Shown: positions 8,043 to 16,328 of the stretch, piece after piece | Layout of the letters: each line of letters begins with the position of its first letter | How positions within the stretch are numbered: position 1 is the stretch's first letter | NCBI GenBank assembly: GCA_024280375.1 | Contig: JAJRQF010000025.1 | Coordinates: 1-33,283 of the forward strand | Source of the DNA: Alphaproteobacteria bacterium | GTDB taxonomy: Bacteria > Pseudomonadota > Alphaproteobacteria > Rhizobiales > Rhizobiaceae | DNA length: 33,283 nt | Direction: 5' to 3' | Position numbers and translations under genes: made by a program | The notes under the pieces: generated by a model | Database searches by the model: none | Seen by the model: only the letters and a program-made list of their open reading frames with translations | What the model was told of the DNA's origin: nothing

Positions 8043-9128
8043 ATGAACGTTAATGTAGACAGTGGGCAAGCATCCCAGATATTGAAGGACGCGACCATAG
8101 CGGCGCAAGATGGAGCATATCGCGTACCACAGGATATGGAAACAAAGATTGCGCAAATTTTCGGTCATACGCATCTTACCTACAAATACATCCTATTAAC
8201 TGGCATGCTTGCCAAAGCCACGAACCATGAGGCTAATCCACTTGTGCTACAGGCTGGAGCCCCATTGGAGGGGGCTTTCGATGCCCGCTCGCTATGCCAT
8301 GGCGTTGTCGTGCCGTTCGAGCAGAATGCGCTCGAAAAAAGATTAGGCGGATCAAACGAGCCATTCTTAAACAAACCTGCGCGTTACACTCATCTCAGCA
8401 TGGACAACGCGGTCCGTCGAGGAAAGGACCGTAAGACGCTTGAAAGACTTATTGAGGTCTTTGAATTGGTGAACGAGCATCAAAATGGAGATCAGGCGTT
8501 GGTGTGCGTTCTGACCCACATTCTTGCGATGAAAAGCCGTGTCGTCACATTTGATGAGGCACGTTTCGGCAAGTATGTCAGCAAGGCTCGACTGCAAAAC
8601 CTGATCCGAGCGCTTCTATCGAAGTCCTGTGAAGGCGAGACATTGGCTCTTAGCGTGGCCTTGTTATTTGAGCTTATGGCAAAGGGCAGCGGTGCAGGGC
8701 TTGTAGTCTCGTCACATCCTGCAAACCAGAGTGGTGCTTCCTCAAAAGAGGTCGCTGACGTGGATGTTTTTGAGGCCGATGGAAAGACCCCGCGCCATTG
8801 TGCAGAGGCTAAGGATAAACCGTTTGCAAGGACTGACGTGGATCACGCAGCAAGTAAAGTCGCCGAAGCTGGGCACTCAGGACTTATTTTTATCTACGGG
8901 CCAAACGCCAAGCCCGAAACAGATATGAATGCCTTGGTGGAAGAATATGAGGCAAAAGGCTTCGATCTTACATTTGTGTCAGCACAAGCTTTTGCAGAAG
9001 GAGTTGTTTCGCTCGCCCCAAGCGTAACACCTATCGAAGTGGTTGATCTGCTGAACAAGCACTTGGCGCTCACCCGTGCGAAGGAAGTTACAATCGAGCA
9101 CTGTAAGGAAGTCATTGATAAGATGTGA
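8043..9128 (+). CDS. Type II restriction endonuclease, SacI family
   Basis: The segment VVSSHPANQSGASSKEVADVDVFE (in part, residues about 221-244) followed by CAEAKDK (253-259) fits a PD-(D/E)xK nuclease core with Asp239 or Asp241 and Glu255-x-Lys257, and overall the protein resembles the SacI restriction endonuclease family. It would make double-strand breaks in unmodified DNA. The divergent neighbour encodes a C5-methyltransferase, the expected partner. ATG 8043 is preferred over an upstream start at 8010 that would run into the methyltransferase gene. The length, 361 residues, suits a type II enzyme. The recognition site cannot be read from sequence; GAGCTC is only the SacI precedent. Confidence 0.75.
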   Translation: MNVNVDSGQASQILKDATIAAQDGAYRVPQDMETKIAQIFGHTHLTYKYILLTGMLAKATNHEANPLVLQAGAPLEGAFDARSLCHGVVVPFEQNALEKRLGGSNEPFLNKPARYTHLSMDNAVRRGKDRKTLERLIEVFELVNEHQNGDQALVCVLTHILAMKSRVVTFDEARFGKYVSKARLQNLIRALLSKSCEGETLALSVALLFELMAKGSGAGLVVSSHPANQSGASSKEVADVDVFEADGKTPRHCAEAKDKPFARTDVDHAASKVAEAGHSGLIFIYGPNAKPETDMNALVEEYEAKGFDLTFVSAQAFAEGVVSLAPSVTPIEVVDLLNKHLALTRAKEVTIEHCKEVIDKM

Positions 9129-9173
9129 TTTTTGCTGAGGTGAATCAGTCAAGGTCAATATACTGTGCTTATA

Positions 9174-9188
9174 CTGTATTTGATACAG
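9174..9188. repeat. Palindromic arm-like site at right end of element 1
   Basis: CTGTATTTGATACAG contains ATTTGATAC, the reverse complement of GTATCAAAT, which is the core of the repeated arm-like sites of element 2 (9403-9453 and 32974-32993). It lies 60-75 bp outside the tRNA-derived attachment repeat, just as the 32974 site does at the other junction, so it may be an integrase arm site of element 1. Confidence 0.4.
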
Positions 9189-9220
9189 AAAGGACCTCAG
9201 TAAGAAGTCGGAGACAGTCT

Positions 9221-9238
9221 TAAGTCATTGTTTTTATT
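9221..9238. repeat. 18-bp end sequence shared with 33021-33038
   Basis: TAAGTCATTGTTTTTATT occurs identically at 33021-33038, next to the other attachment repeat. Here it is 9 bp from the tRNA-like block; at 33021 it directly touches it, so 10 bp differ. Shared sequence outside the core suggests both junctions are right ends of related elements. Confidence 0.8.
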
Positions 9239-9247
9239 AAGTAAAAA

Positions 9248-9296
9248 TGGTGCCGGCTGAGAGACTTGAACTCCCGACCCTCTGATTACAAATCAG
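9248..9296 (-). repeat. Attachment site: copy of the tRNA-Thr 3' half
   Basis: These 49 bp match 33038-33086 with one difference (T at 9267, C at 33057, in the T loop). They include CCA, acceptor 3' strand, T arm and anticodon arm up to the base before the D-arm side, then diverge. This is the usual trace of a tyrosine integrase acting at a tRNA 3' end. No D arm or 5' acceptor strand is present, so it is not a functional tRNA gene. It marks the left border of the 23.8-kb element 2, next to its integrase, and at once the right border of element 1. Confidence 0.9.
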
Positions 9297-9402
9297 GTAT
9301 GGCCGGTAGTGCAAAACTTGTTACATCTGCATAACATTATAATATCATTATATAATTCTTGCTCATCTCCAGATCACTTTGCACCCGTTTACACACAGTA
9401 TT

Positions 9403-9453
9403 GTATCAAATCTGTATCACAACGGATTCTGGACGTATCAAATCTGTATCAAA
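9403..9453 (+). repeat. Paired arm-type sites, left end of element 2
   Basis: GTATCAAATCTGTATCA occurs at 9403-9419 and again at 9434-9450, 31 bp apart; the second copy extended to 9453 is identical over 20 bp to 32974-32993 near the other end. Short direct repeats at both ends beside the core site are what integrase arm-binding sites look like. The rest of 9129-9509 holds no gene that I can support. Confidence 0.65.
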
Positions 9454-9509
9454 TTTCTACTTACAAAGTGATTGTTGCGTTGTGATTCCAAATCACATAA
9501 TGAACATTA

Positions 9510-11129
9510 ATGGCAAAAGGCAATCTAACAAAGAAAGCAATCGAAGAACTCGCCCCAGGACAAGTGTTATGGGATACTCAGGTGAGCGGGTTGGGTGCAA
9601 GATGTGGAAAGACTGGCGCGTCGTTTATTTTCAAGACAATTGTTGAAGGTAAGCAGCGCATGATAACAATAGGGCAGGTGGGGCGCCCTTGGACTGTCAC
9701 ACGCGCTCGTGATGATTGCCATCGCATATTGACCAACATTGCAGATGGAGACGCGCCAGACACCCCAACAGGCGGTTTGACGCTTCAGGGATTGGTTGAT
9801 CTTTACAAAAGTAGTTCGGCATTCAAACGTCTGAAATTCAAATCGCGAGAGTTCCATGAGGGAGTTTTCGACAAACATATATTGCCCGCCCTCGGTGCTA
9901 GCAAAGTGAAGTCGCTTAACAAGACTGAATTAGCGCAGCTGCATGAAACAATCTCACAATATGCGCCAACAATGGCAAATAGGGTTATAGCCACCATTAA
10001 GATCGTGCTGAATTGGGCGGCGAAGCAGGACATTGTGGATAACGCCTCAATTACAAAAGGTATAGAGCAAAACAAGGAAGTTAATAGGGATCGCATATTA
10101 TCAGCGGAGGAACTTGCCCGGTTTGGTGCGGCCTTAAAAGAAGTTGAAACTGATTACCCGTCACCTGTTGCGTGTATCAGGGTGTTATTGTTCACTGGGT
10201 GCCGATTGCGAGAAGTGCTCCACTTGAAGTGGTCAGAAGTTGATTTTGAAGCTGGCGTGTTGAATCTTGAAGATTCAAAGACAGGGGCGAAACGTGTTGT
10301 TGTCCCCACTGTTGCCCTTGAGATACTCAATGCGCAGCCGCGTGTTGAGGGTTATGTATTCCCCGGGTCCAAACCAAACAAGCCGCGCTATGACATAAAA
10401 GGCCCGTGGAACCGCATATTGAGCCTCGCAAAGATTGAGGATTTCAAAGTTCACGATTTACGTCACACATTTGCAAGTGCCGGAGTCGGTTTGCATATGG
10501 GATTGCCCCTGATAGGAACGCTTTTGGGGCAAACACAAGCGAGCACTACAGAGCGATACACTCAAACACCGTTAGACCCTATGAAGGAAGCAAGTAATAA
10601 AATTGCGTCAACACTTGAACAATCGTTAGGTCAAAACTCAAGCGACAAACCAGCATTTTCAGTGGCGGATCATTGGTCAAAGATTTTCATAAAGCAGGCG
10701 ATGGGCAATATTGATAGATCGTTCAATACTATTTTCACCGGGGATAAGGTGAGCATGCAGGAACGTTTAATGAAACCACTGGAACGAGATGAAAACGTAG
10801 GATTAAAACCTTTGTTGTCGCTATTGCGCTCAGATGTTCAACTGACCCGTGAGGTCAAGGATTGGATGATTGAGCTGTTTCTTTATAATGAAAAGACATT
10901 TAAGTTTCGTGTGCTCAAGGGTGAGGACGACAACAGGCGTGGGCGATCATCAACAGGGTGGGGGATGCACGTTGGCCGGGCAGTGTGGTCGTTGCATAAT
11001 GTTGATGGTGCACTGGTAAAGGATGCAATCGCCAAGGTAATGGACGACTATGCGATGTCCAAGTCTAAAGTTGAGAAGGCATACCAAGCCTATGATAAAG
11101 CACGCGAACAACATGACGAGATTGAGTAA
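9510..11129 (+). CDS. int: Tyrosine recombinase (integrase) of element 2
   Basis: The protein has the tyrosine-recombinase catalytic set: Arg232 in TGCRLREVL, HDLRHTFAS with His315 and Arg318, and Tyr350 in TTERYTQT. The usual LGH box reads LLGQ (Gln341), a substitution. The first 85 residues form an arm-binding-type domain (LWDTQVSGLGAR) and residues about 90-180 the core-binding SAM-like domain. An extra C-terminal part of some 180 residues follows the catalytic Tyr, which is unusual; it is helical and charged, ending in a coiled-coil-like tail. It would catalyse integration and excision at the tRNA-Thr 3' end. It lies 214 bp inside the attachment repeat and points into the element. ATG 9510 has no strong ribosome binding site. 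Confidence 0.95.
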   Translation: MAKGNLTKKAIEELAPGQVLWDTQVSGLGARCGKTGASFIFKTIVEGKQRMITIGQVGRPWTVTRARDDCHRILTNIADGDAPDTPTGGLTLQGLVDLYKSSSAFKRLKFKSREFHEGVFDKHILPALGASKVKSLNKTELAQLHETISQYAPTMANRVIATIKIVLNWAAKQDIVDNASITKGIEQNKEVNRDRILSAEELARFGAALKEVETDYPSPVACIRVLLFTGCRLREVLHLKWSEVDFEAGVLNLEDSKTGAKRVVVPTVALEILNAQPRVEGYVFPGSKPNKPRYDIKGPWNRILSLAKIEDFKVHDLRHTFASAGVGLHMGLPLIGTLLGQTQASTTERYTQTPLDPMKEASNKIASTLEQSLGQNSSDKPAFSVADHWSKIFIKQAMGNIDRSFNTIFTGDKVSMQERLMKPLERDENVGLKPLLSLLRSDVQLTREVKDWMIELFLYNEKTFKFRVLKGEDDNRRGRSSTGWGMHVGRAVWSLHNVDGALVKDAIAKVMDDYAMSKSKVEKAYQAYDKAREQHDEIE

Positions 11130-11284
11130 TTTTGGTTGCCAGTCGGCTCCTGAAAGCGTGCCAGACTACCACATATACCACGTAGTCATCTTTCCAACAA
11201 ATACACCACCAAAGAGTACGTAAACATTCAAATGCCCTATTTGTTTGAGTAGTCAGGAGCGCCAGAAGTCCGTATTGTCAAGGC

Positions 11285-11482
11285 ATGGCAAACAACACAT
11301 CAACATTCATAAGGTCACCGCAGGCAGCGGAGTACCTTGGCGTATCAAAGTCACTGCTTGAGACATTACGTTGTCAAAAACGCGGACCTCGTTATTACAA
11401 GCCAACGCCGGGATTGGTGTTGTACAGGATCGCCGATCTTGATGGATGGTTGATGGATAGCGTCGTCGAGGCCGTTGATTGA
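11285..11482 (+). CDS. AlpA/excisionase-like helix-turn-helix protein
   Basis: The 65-residue product has the layout of the AlpA / HTH_17 group: FIRSPQAAEYLGVSKSLLETL (in part, recognition helix-turn-helix), RGPRYYKPTPGLVLYRIADLDGWL (in part, wing and the typical Y/F-R-x-x-D-L-D-x-W-L end). Such proteins direct the integrase toward excision or activate element genes. It follows the integrase by 155 bp on the same strand, the standard arrangement in P4-like satellites and integrative islands. Confidence 0.8.
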   Translation: MANNTSTFIRSPQAAEYLGVSKSLLETLRCQKRGPRYYKPTPGLVLYRIADLDGWLMDSVVEAVD

Positions 11483-11583
11483 TCGCCCGGTCGCCATTCT
11501 AGTTTTGAGGTGCGGGTTTCAACCCGATGTCAAGGAGGCTGAACGGCAATGCATTCATTAGTTTAGCGGCACTCAGGGGGAAG

Positions 11584-11697
11584 TCATTCGTGCGTTTCAC
11601 AGGGACGTCCGTTACTGGGAGCAAAGGAGACATTAAACTTCTCTACCATCTCCGCGGGATAGCTTTCCTCTAACGTGACTTTACTATATCGTGCCAT
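11584..11697 (-). CDS. Possible 37-residue peptide or gene remnant
   Basis: In an otherwise gene-poor 380-bp stretch (11483-11862) the minus strand has a short frame starting at ATG 11697 (MARYSKVTLEESYPAEMVEKF at its start) and ending at TGA 11584. Its composition looks protein-like, and GAAAAGAGC lies upstream as a weak ribosome binding site. It may be the remnant of a gene displaced by cargo insertion or a small antisense-side gene. Confidence 0.25.
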   Translation of the reverse strand: MARYSKVTLEESYPAEMVEKFNVSFAPSNGRPCETHE

Positions 11698-11776
11698 TAG
11701 TTTGCTCTTTTCGCCTAGGGTCACTTCAATTGAGTTTTCAGCAAATTCCCGCTAGAATGACCTCTGAATGGGGCGT

Positions 11777-11796
11777 TACACTTGATTTCAAGTGTA
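11777..11796. promoter_or_regulatory. Perfect 20-bp palindrome upstream of defence operon
   Basis: TACACTTGATTTCAAGTGTA is a perfect inverted repeat (9-bp arms, 2-bp centre) 66 bp before the start of the AAA ATPase gene. The A/T-rich stretch after it (TTGGATTAGATTGACTATTATATATT in pieces) could hold the promoter, though no clean -35/-10 pair stands out. It has no U tract, so an operator for a dimeric regulator is more likely than a terminator. No regulator gene lies in the operon. Confidence 0.55.
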
Positions 11797-11862
11797 TCCG
11801 GTTGGATTAGATTGACTATTATATATTCAATCGTATCCACCCTTAGGAAAGCAAGAACAGCA

Positions 11863-13119
11863 ATGCAGCAACTTCGCCAGCTATCGCTTGAAAACTACAA
11901 GGCCTTCAACAAACGAGCTAATATCAAAATCCGACCTCTGACCCTGTTTTTTGGCTACAATAGCGCTGGCAAGAGCGCAGCGTTGAGATTCCTACAGCTT
12001 TTATCGGATTCGACAAATGGTAGTGGAACTAGCCCTTTAAATTTGAGATCAGAGGTACTAAGGGGGGCAAATTTCGAGAGCCTTCTTTCCAAACACTCTT
12101 CGTCGCCGCGTGTTGTAATTAGCCTTGAATTCGGTGATACTTCCGTTGAGATGTCTATCTTGAATCTGCCAGAACACCGAAGACAGGTGATCGAGAGATT
12201 TGAAATCAAGCTTTCTCAATTAGAAACAGCGACGGTCTTAGAATGGGTCCCTAGTGCTGCTGACCTAAATGACGGGGGAGAGACTTACACTTTCACGGAC
12301 GGAAGTCAGAAGTCAGAGGTTCAAATAAGTTTTGATGGGTTGATTCCAACAGAATATCCGGCTGGACTTAAAGATCTCTTGCGTCCCATATGCACGGCTT
12401 TGCGGTCGTTTGGGGAAAATTTTATCAGCCTCTCCACAGACTGTATTATTCCAAAACGATATGAAGTCGAAGTCGCACCAGCGAAAACGGTTTCTCCGCG
12501 AGGCCAAGGGTTGACTTCTATGCTCCAAGCAGCGTCTCCGGAGATCATCCGTGACATTTCCCATTGGTACGAGGCCGCGACCGGCTACAGCTTTCAACGC
12601 CAAACAATTACCATAGGTAACCAAAGTGGACATAGATTCACCCTTCATCCGAATGCAGACGATAAAATCGACATAGACATCATTGATACTGGTGAAGGTA
12701 TGGGGCAGGTTCTCCCTGTAGTTGGTCTACTTACATTGGCCAAAAATGGCGTTATTGGTTCTGCCCCAGTCATATCCTTAGAGCATCCAGAGTTACACCT
12801 CCACCCTGACGCACACGTTCACCTTGCAAATCTGTTTTGCGGAGCGGTAAATTCGGAACCAAAACCACAGGTCTTAGTTGAAACCCACTCCGAAAATTTA
12901 CTTCTTGGCGTGCAACTAGCAATAGCTGAAAAGCGAATAAAGCCTGGTGATGTGGCTGTTCACTGGGTCCGTGGGACGAATGAAGGAGCCATCGTCGAAC
13001 TCATTGAGTTTGATGAAAAAGCTCGACCAATTCACGATAACTGGCCGATCGATGTGTTCAGAACGAACTCAAAACTTGCCCGCGGTCTTTTTGAAAAACG
13101 GAAGGCTCTAGAAGAGTGA
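11863..13119 (+). CDS. AAA ATPase, DUF3696/OLD-like, defence operon gene 1
   Basis: A SMC/ABC-like ATPase of 418 residues: Walker A FGYNSAGKSA (30-39), a signature-like DTGEGMGQVLP, Walker B ISLEHPELHLHP (304-315) and the switch His in VETHSE (340-345), closing with a DUF3696-like tail (NWPIDVF). It lacks a TOPRIM domain of its own; the next gene supplies one. This architecture matches the ATPase half of two-gene defence systems such as PARIS (AriA) or split OLD systems, which sense infection and control a nuclease partner. ATG 11863 is preferred over the longer frame from 11782, as the normal N-terminal strand LRQLSLENYKAF follows directly. Its end overlaps the next start (GTGA). Confidence 0.85.
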   Translation: MQQLRQLSLENYKAFNKRANIKIRPLTLFFGYNSAGKSAALRFLQLLSDSTNGSGTSPLNLRSEVLRGANFESLLSKHSSSPRVVISLEFGDTSVEMSILNLPEHRRQVIERFEIKLSQLETATVLEWVPSAADLNDGGETYTFTDGSQKSEVQISFDGLIPTEYPAGLKDLLRPICTALRSFGENFISLSTDCIIPKRYEVEVAPAKTVSPRGQGLTSMLQAASPEIIRDISHWYEAATGYSFQRQTITIGNQSGHRFTLHPNADDKIDIDIIDTGEGMGQVLPVVGLLTLAKNGVIGSAPVISLEHPELHLHPDAHVHLANLFCGAVNSEPKPQVLVETHSENLLLGVQLAIAEKRIKPGDVAVHWVRGTNEGAIVELIEFDEKARPIHDNWPIDVFRTNSKLARGLFEKRKALEE

Positions 13120-14105
13120 TTTTTCAGATAGAGCCTAGTTGTTTTTATCCACTAGGAAAAACGCTGGCGCTTCTTAGTATGGCAAATGTCGTCCTCAATG
13201 GGCGACACCGTATCTATGTGAGATGTGATGCCCAAATACAATATTTAGATTGGCGGGGGAGGTTACCAACAGAGTTGCTGGAGATTTGGGAGAAATCATT
13301 GAATCTTAGCATGGAGTTAGAAGCACGAGAACCAGCACGTGTTACAATAATGGTTTGCGATGCAGCCGCTCCGGATTTACAGGTAGAGACACCAATTATG
13401 AATGTTGATCAGGCTGATATTCTTTCTAAAAAACCCTTCCGGATTTTTGTTGAGAATGATGAAGCCGATCGAGACTTTTTGCTCACCTTTTCAAACGCTG
13501 AACAGAAAAAAAAGATAGAAGAGCTTGAAGAAGCGCAGTTAATTCAGTTCGAACACTGTGGTGGAATAACGGAGCTGCCCAAAAAAGTTGCCAAATTTAC
13601 AAACAAAACCGAATTGAATCACCTAATTGCAATGGCAGTCTTTGATTCTGATGCGCCCCAACCGGGTGAAGCATCTACACAAGCGGACTGCGCTTTGAAA
13701 AAGTGTGTCAACTGTGGCATCGCTGCATCTAGACTAAGCCGTCGAGCCATCGAAAACTACCTGTTGCGCAGCTGGCTAAACACCTGGGTTAATAAAACAA
13801 CTGCTAGAAGAGAGCGTAGTCTCGAGCTTTATAATACCTTTTGCAATTTAAACGACGCGCAACGCGCTCACTTTCACATGAAAAATGGCCTGAAGGTGGA
13901 TAAAGAAAAAATTGCTGATGGAACGATAGATCTCTACGATAACCTCTCAGGGGAGTTGCAGCGTAAGCTTGAAACGGGTTTTGGGAGTGTCGGCTCAGAA
14001 ATTTATTCATTGTCATGGATCCAGAATAGTCAACCTTCTGAAGACCAGAACGGCTGGAATGAGGTGAACGGTATCGTGAACAGTTTTTTAGTGCTATGCC
14101 GATAA
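13116..14105 (+). CDS. TOPRIM (DUF4435-like) nuclease candidate, defence operon gene 2
   Basis: The gene starts at GTG 13116 within the upstream stop. The first 105 residues match nothing I know. The rest shows a TOPRIM pattern: Glu113 in FRIFVENDEADRDFL (108-122), a GG turn in CGGITEL (148-154), the D-x-D pair Asp177/Asp179 in AVFDSDA, and RRAIENYL (209-216), a box seen in DUF4435 and OLD-type TOPRIM proteins. These residues would bind Mg and cut nucleic acid. In PARIS the DUF4435 protein AriB is the effector released by the ATPase AriA and cuts tRNA; a similar role is inferred, not shown. A CxxC pair (KKCVNCG, 196-201) is also present. The end overlaps the DUF262 gene. Confidence 0.65.
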   Translation: MIFQIEPSCFYPLGKTLALLSMANVVLNGRHRIYVRCDAQIQYLDWRGRLPTELLEIWEKSLNLSMELEAREPARVTIMVCDAAAPDLQVETPIMNVDQADILSKKPFRIFVENDEADRDFLLTFSNAEQKKKIEELEEAQLIQFEHCGGITELPKKVAKFTNKTELNHLIAMAVFDSDAPQPGEASTQADCALKKCVNCGIAASRLSRRAIENYLLRSWLNTWVNKTTARRERSLELYNTFCNLNDAQRAHFHMKNGLKVDKEKIADGTIDLYDNLSGELQRKLETGFGSVGSEIYSLSWIQNSQPSEDQNGWNEVNGIVNSFLVLCR

Positions 14106-15724
14106 TTATGAAAACACCAAGTTACCATAGCGAACCGCACGTCACATATCTCAGCCAGCTTCTGGATGAAATAAAGGCTGGTGTCATTCAAGTTCCGAAA
14201 TTCCAGAGACCTCTGGTTTGGCGTTGGAAGGACCGCCTAGAGCTGTTCCGCAGCATTAGAGATGGGATTCCTATGGGGGCCATTATGGTTTGGCGTTCCA
14301 GTGGCCCTCGCCTAGACTGCTATGAGAAACTCGGACCGCACCGCATTATAGGATCGGAGTTAGCTCCCCAATATTTATTGGATGGAGTGCAAAGGTTGTC
14401 AACCTTGCTAGGTGCTCTCTCACCGATCGACTCCATCGATACCGATGCGGATGAGTTTAACGAGTGCGACGGTCAGCCTCCATCCGAAAATTTTGAGGTT
14501 CACTATGATTTTGAGACCAATGATTTCCTGAGAGTAGAGGATATCAAAATTTCTCCCAGTAAAGCAACGCTGCCAATGAACCTTGTATTGGATAGCGTAG
14601 GGATGCTTCGTTTCCAACGTGGCTTGCAGGGCACCAATGACGAAATCGATGAAATGGTCCGCGCTTGCGACAACTTATCAGCATCCTTTCGCGAGTACAA
14701 AGTTCCGGTCATACCGATCGTGACAGATGACGTCGGAATGGCAACGAGAACCTTTCAACGGCTGAACAGTCAAGGCAAACCAATGAGTGAAGCGCATATG
14801 ATTCATGCGCTCAGCTGGGGCGCAGATTTTAACCTAAATGCCAAAATACATGACACTAAGGTTGCCGAATTGACTGACCTAGGTTGGTCAGAGCTAGATG
14901 ATGATGTAGTGTTAAAGGCTTGCAAAATTGCCCTGGGGTTTGGAGTTTACAGCAAGAACGCCGACGATATAGGGGCAGCGTTCAAAAAAAGCATTGAGAC
15001 GGTTGAAAACGTTGGGCGAGCTTGCGGGATTGCTGTCAAATTCCTAATTGAGAAATGTGGTATTCCCCGATTGGACTTACTTCCATACGCATTCCAACTC
15101 ATACTCTTAACGGACGCATTTCGTCTCAGACCTGACCTGACCAAGGATCAGAAAGATAAACTTGTATCTTGGTTTTGGACTACGACATACGGTGAATATT
15201 TCGCGGGTATGTCTGGGGATCGCATCGAGAAAGCACGTAAGGATCTTGCTAGCGGCCTCGATGAAGGACAATGGTCATTGACGCGATTTGATCCGTTTGA
15301 AGTGAAAGAATTGACACGCAAATTTGACTTTCGAGCAGTTCGTGCAAAAGCTTTCGCACTTCGTTTATCCGATGTTTCAGGATATGCTCTTTCGAATGAC
15401 GAAGGTTACAACCTTTTAAAGGAGTACGGACGAGAGTGTTTGTTGCAGATTCTACCGCGAACAAATAACAAGAAGGTTATATATTCTAACTATGCCAACC
15501 GCTTCTTGGTTGATCCAAAACACGGAATGACTTTTAGGGAAAATCTGCTTTCTGGTTCCCTTTCTACAGCTGAAATGGGAAGTATGCTTATTAACTCAGA
15601 CATGGTTCTTTCGCTCGTCCATGGCGACCACGAAAAGTTCTTGCAGTTAAGAAGCGTAGAAATTGCTCGTGTTGAGAAAAATTTCTATTCTAGACACCTT
15701 GAGGCCATGGGAATTGATTGGTAA
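14096..15724 (+). CDS. DUF262 protein without HNH domain, defence operon gene 3
   Basis: A DUF262 (GmrS/ParB-like) domain is clear: VPKFQRPLVWRW (33-44), then LLDGVQRLSTL (94-104), and FQRLNSQGKPMSEAHM (220-235). In most DUF262 proteins the central box is DGQQR; here it is DGVQR. The C terminus has no H-x-x-P/HNH motif of DUF1524, so no nuclease is visible in this protein. DUF262 domains bind and hydrolyse NTPs and recognise modified DNA in GmrSD/BrxU type IV restriction. The start overlaps the TOPRIM gene by 10 bp (ATG 14096; ATG 14108 is an alternative), making a three-gene operon in which the TOPRIM protein may take the nuclease role. Confidence 0.85.
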   Translation: MPIIMKTPSYHSEPHVTYLSQLLDEIKAGVIQVPKFQRPLVWRWKDRLELFRSIRDGIPMGAIMVWRSSGPRLDCYEKLGPHRIIGSELAPQYLLDGVQRLSTLLGALSPIDSIDTDADEFNECDGQPPSENFEVHYDFETNDFLRVEDIKISPSKATLPMNLVLDSVGMLRFQRGLQGTNDEIDEMVRACDNLSASFREYKVPVIPIVTDDVGMATRTFQRLNSQGKPMSEAHMIHALSWGADFNLNAKIHDTKVAELTDLGWSELDDDVVLKACKIALGFGVYSKNADDIGAAFKKSIETVENVGRACGIAVKFLIEKCGIPRLDLLPYAFQLILLTDAFRLRPDLTKDQKDKLVSWFWTTTYGEYFAGMSGDRIEKARKDLASGLDEGQWSLTRFDPFEVKELTRKFDFRAVRAKAFALRLSDVSGYALSNDEGYNLLKEYGRECLLQILPRTNNKKVIYSNYANRFLVDPKHGMTFRENLLSGSLSTAEMGSMLINSDMVLSLVHGDHEKFLQLRSVEIARVEKNFYSRHLEAMGIDW

Positions 15725-15749
15725 TCCCCCCCTGTGCCCCTAGTGTGAT

Positions 15750-16313
15750 CTAAACCCTCAACATTCTATATAAGGTCGCCCTAGAAACCCCTGTCCGTTG
15801 TTCAATTACGCTCATAGAAATCTTCTGTTTTCTCAAGGTTTGCACAGTGTCGAGCAGTTCAGGTGTTTGCACCTTGGGTCGTCCAAATCTGTTAACACCT
15901 TTCTCGGCATCTTCACGTTTGGCCCGAGCAATTCCGTCAGCACGGCGCTCAGCGGCAATCTCGCGCTCGAAGGCAGCGAATACACCCAGCATGTGGAGCA
16001 TCATGCGGCCTGCTGCGGACTTTGTTTCAATATTCTGGTCAATGACCACCAGATCAACGCCTTTGTCTCTGAGCGCGTCCACAATGCCTGCCAGATGGGA
16101 AACTGAGCGAGCCAGTCGATCAATTCGGGAAATTACGAATGTGTCGCCCTCGCGGACATAATCAAGTGCGGCCTGTAGATTCGGGCGGGCGTTATTCGCG
16201 CCGGACAATTTGTCACTATAGGTCTTGTTGCACCCATATTTATTCAGCTTGTCGAATTGAACTTCTAATTTCTGCCCAACGCTTGATACCCTCGCATAAC
16301 CAACTACTGCCAT
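15750..16313 (-). CDS. Serine resolvase/invertase
   Basis: A small serine recombinase of 187 residues: catalytic Ser in GYARVSS (residues 5-11), the IDRLARS box (about 60-66), the long E helix with FAAFEREIAAERR, and a C-terminal helix-turn-helix (ISMSVIEQRTGVSRATLYRML). The length and layout match Tn3-type resolvases and DNA invertases. It converges with the DUF262 gene, 25 bp away. A likely res site lies directly upstream. Ribosome binding site GGAGAT precedes ATG 16313. No transposase or terminal inverted repeats are visible nearby, so it may be a transposon remnant or serve to resolve element multimers. Confidence 0.93.
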   Translation of the reverse strand: MAVVGYARVSSVGQKLEVQFDKLNKYGCNKTYSDKLSGANNARPNLQAALDYVREGDTFVISRIDRLARSVSHLAGIVDALRDKGVDLVVIDQNIETKSAAGRMMLHMLGVFAAFEREIAAERRADGIARAKREDAEKGVNRFGRPKVQTPELLDTVQTLRKQKISMSVIEQRTGVSRATLYRMLRV

Positions 16314-16328
16314 TTTGATCTCCGATGT

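Noticed and set aside
9248-9296. A second tRNA-Thr gene
   Set aside because: Only the 3' half is present; D arm and 5' acceptor strand are missing, so it is an attachment-site copy.
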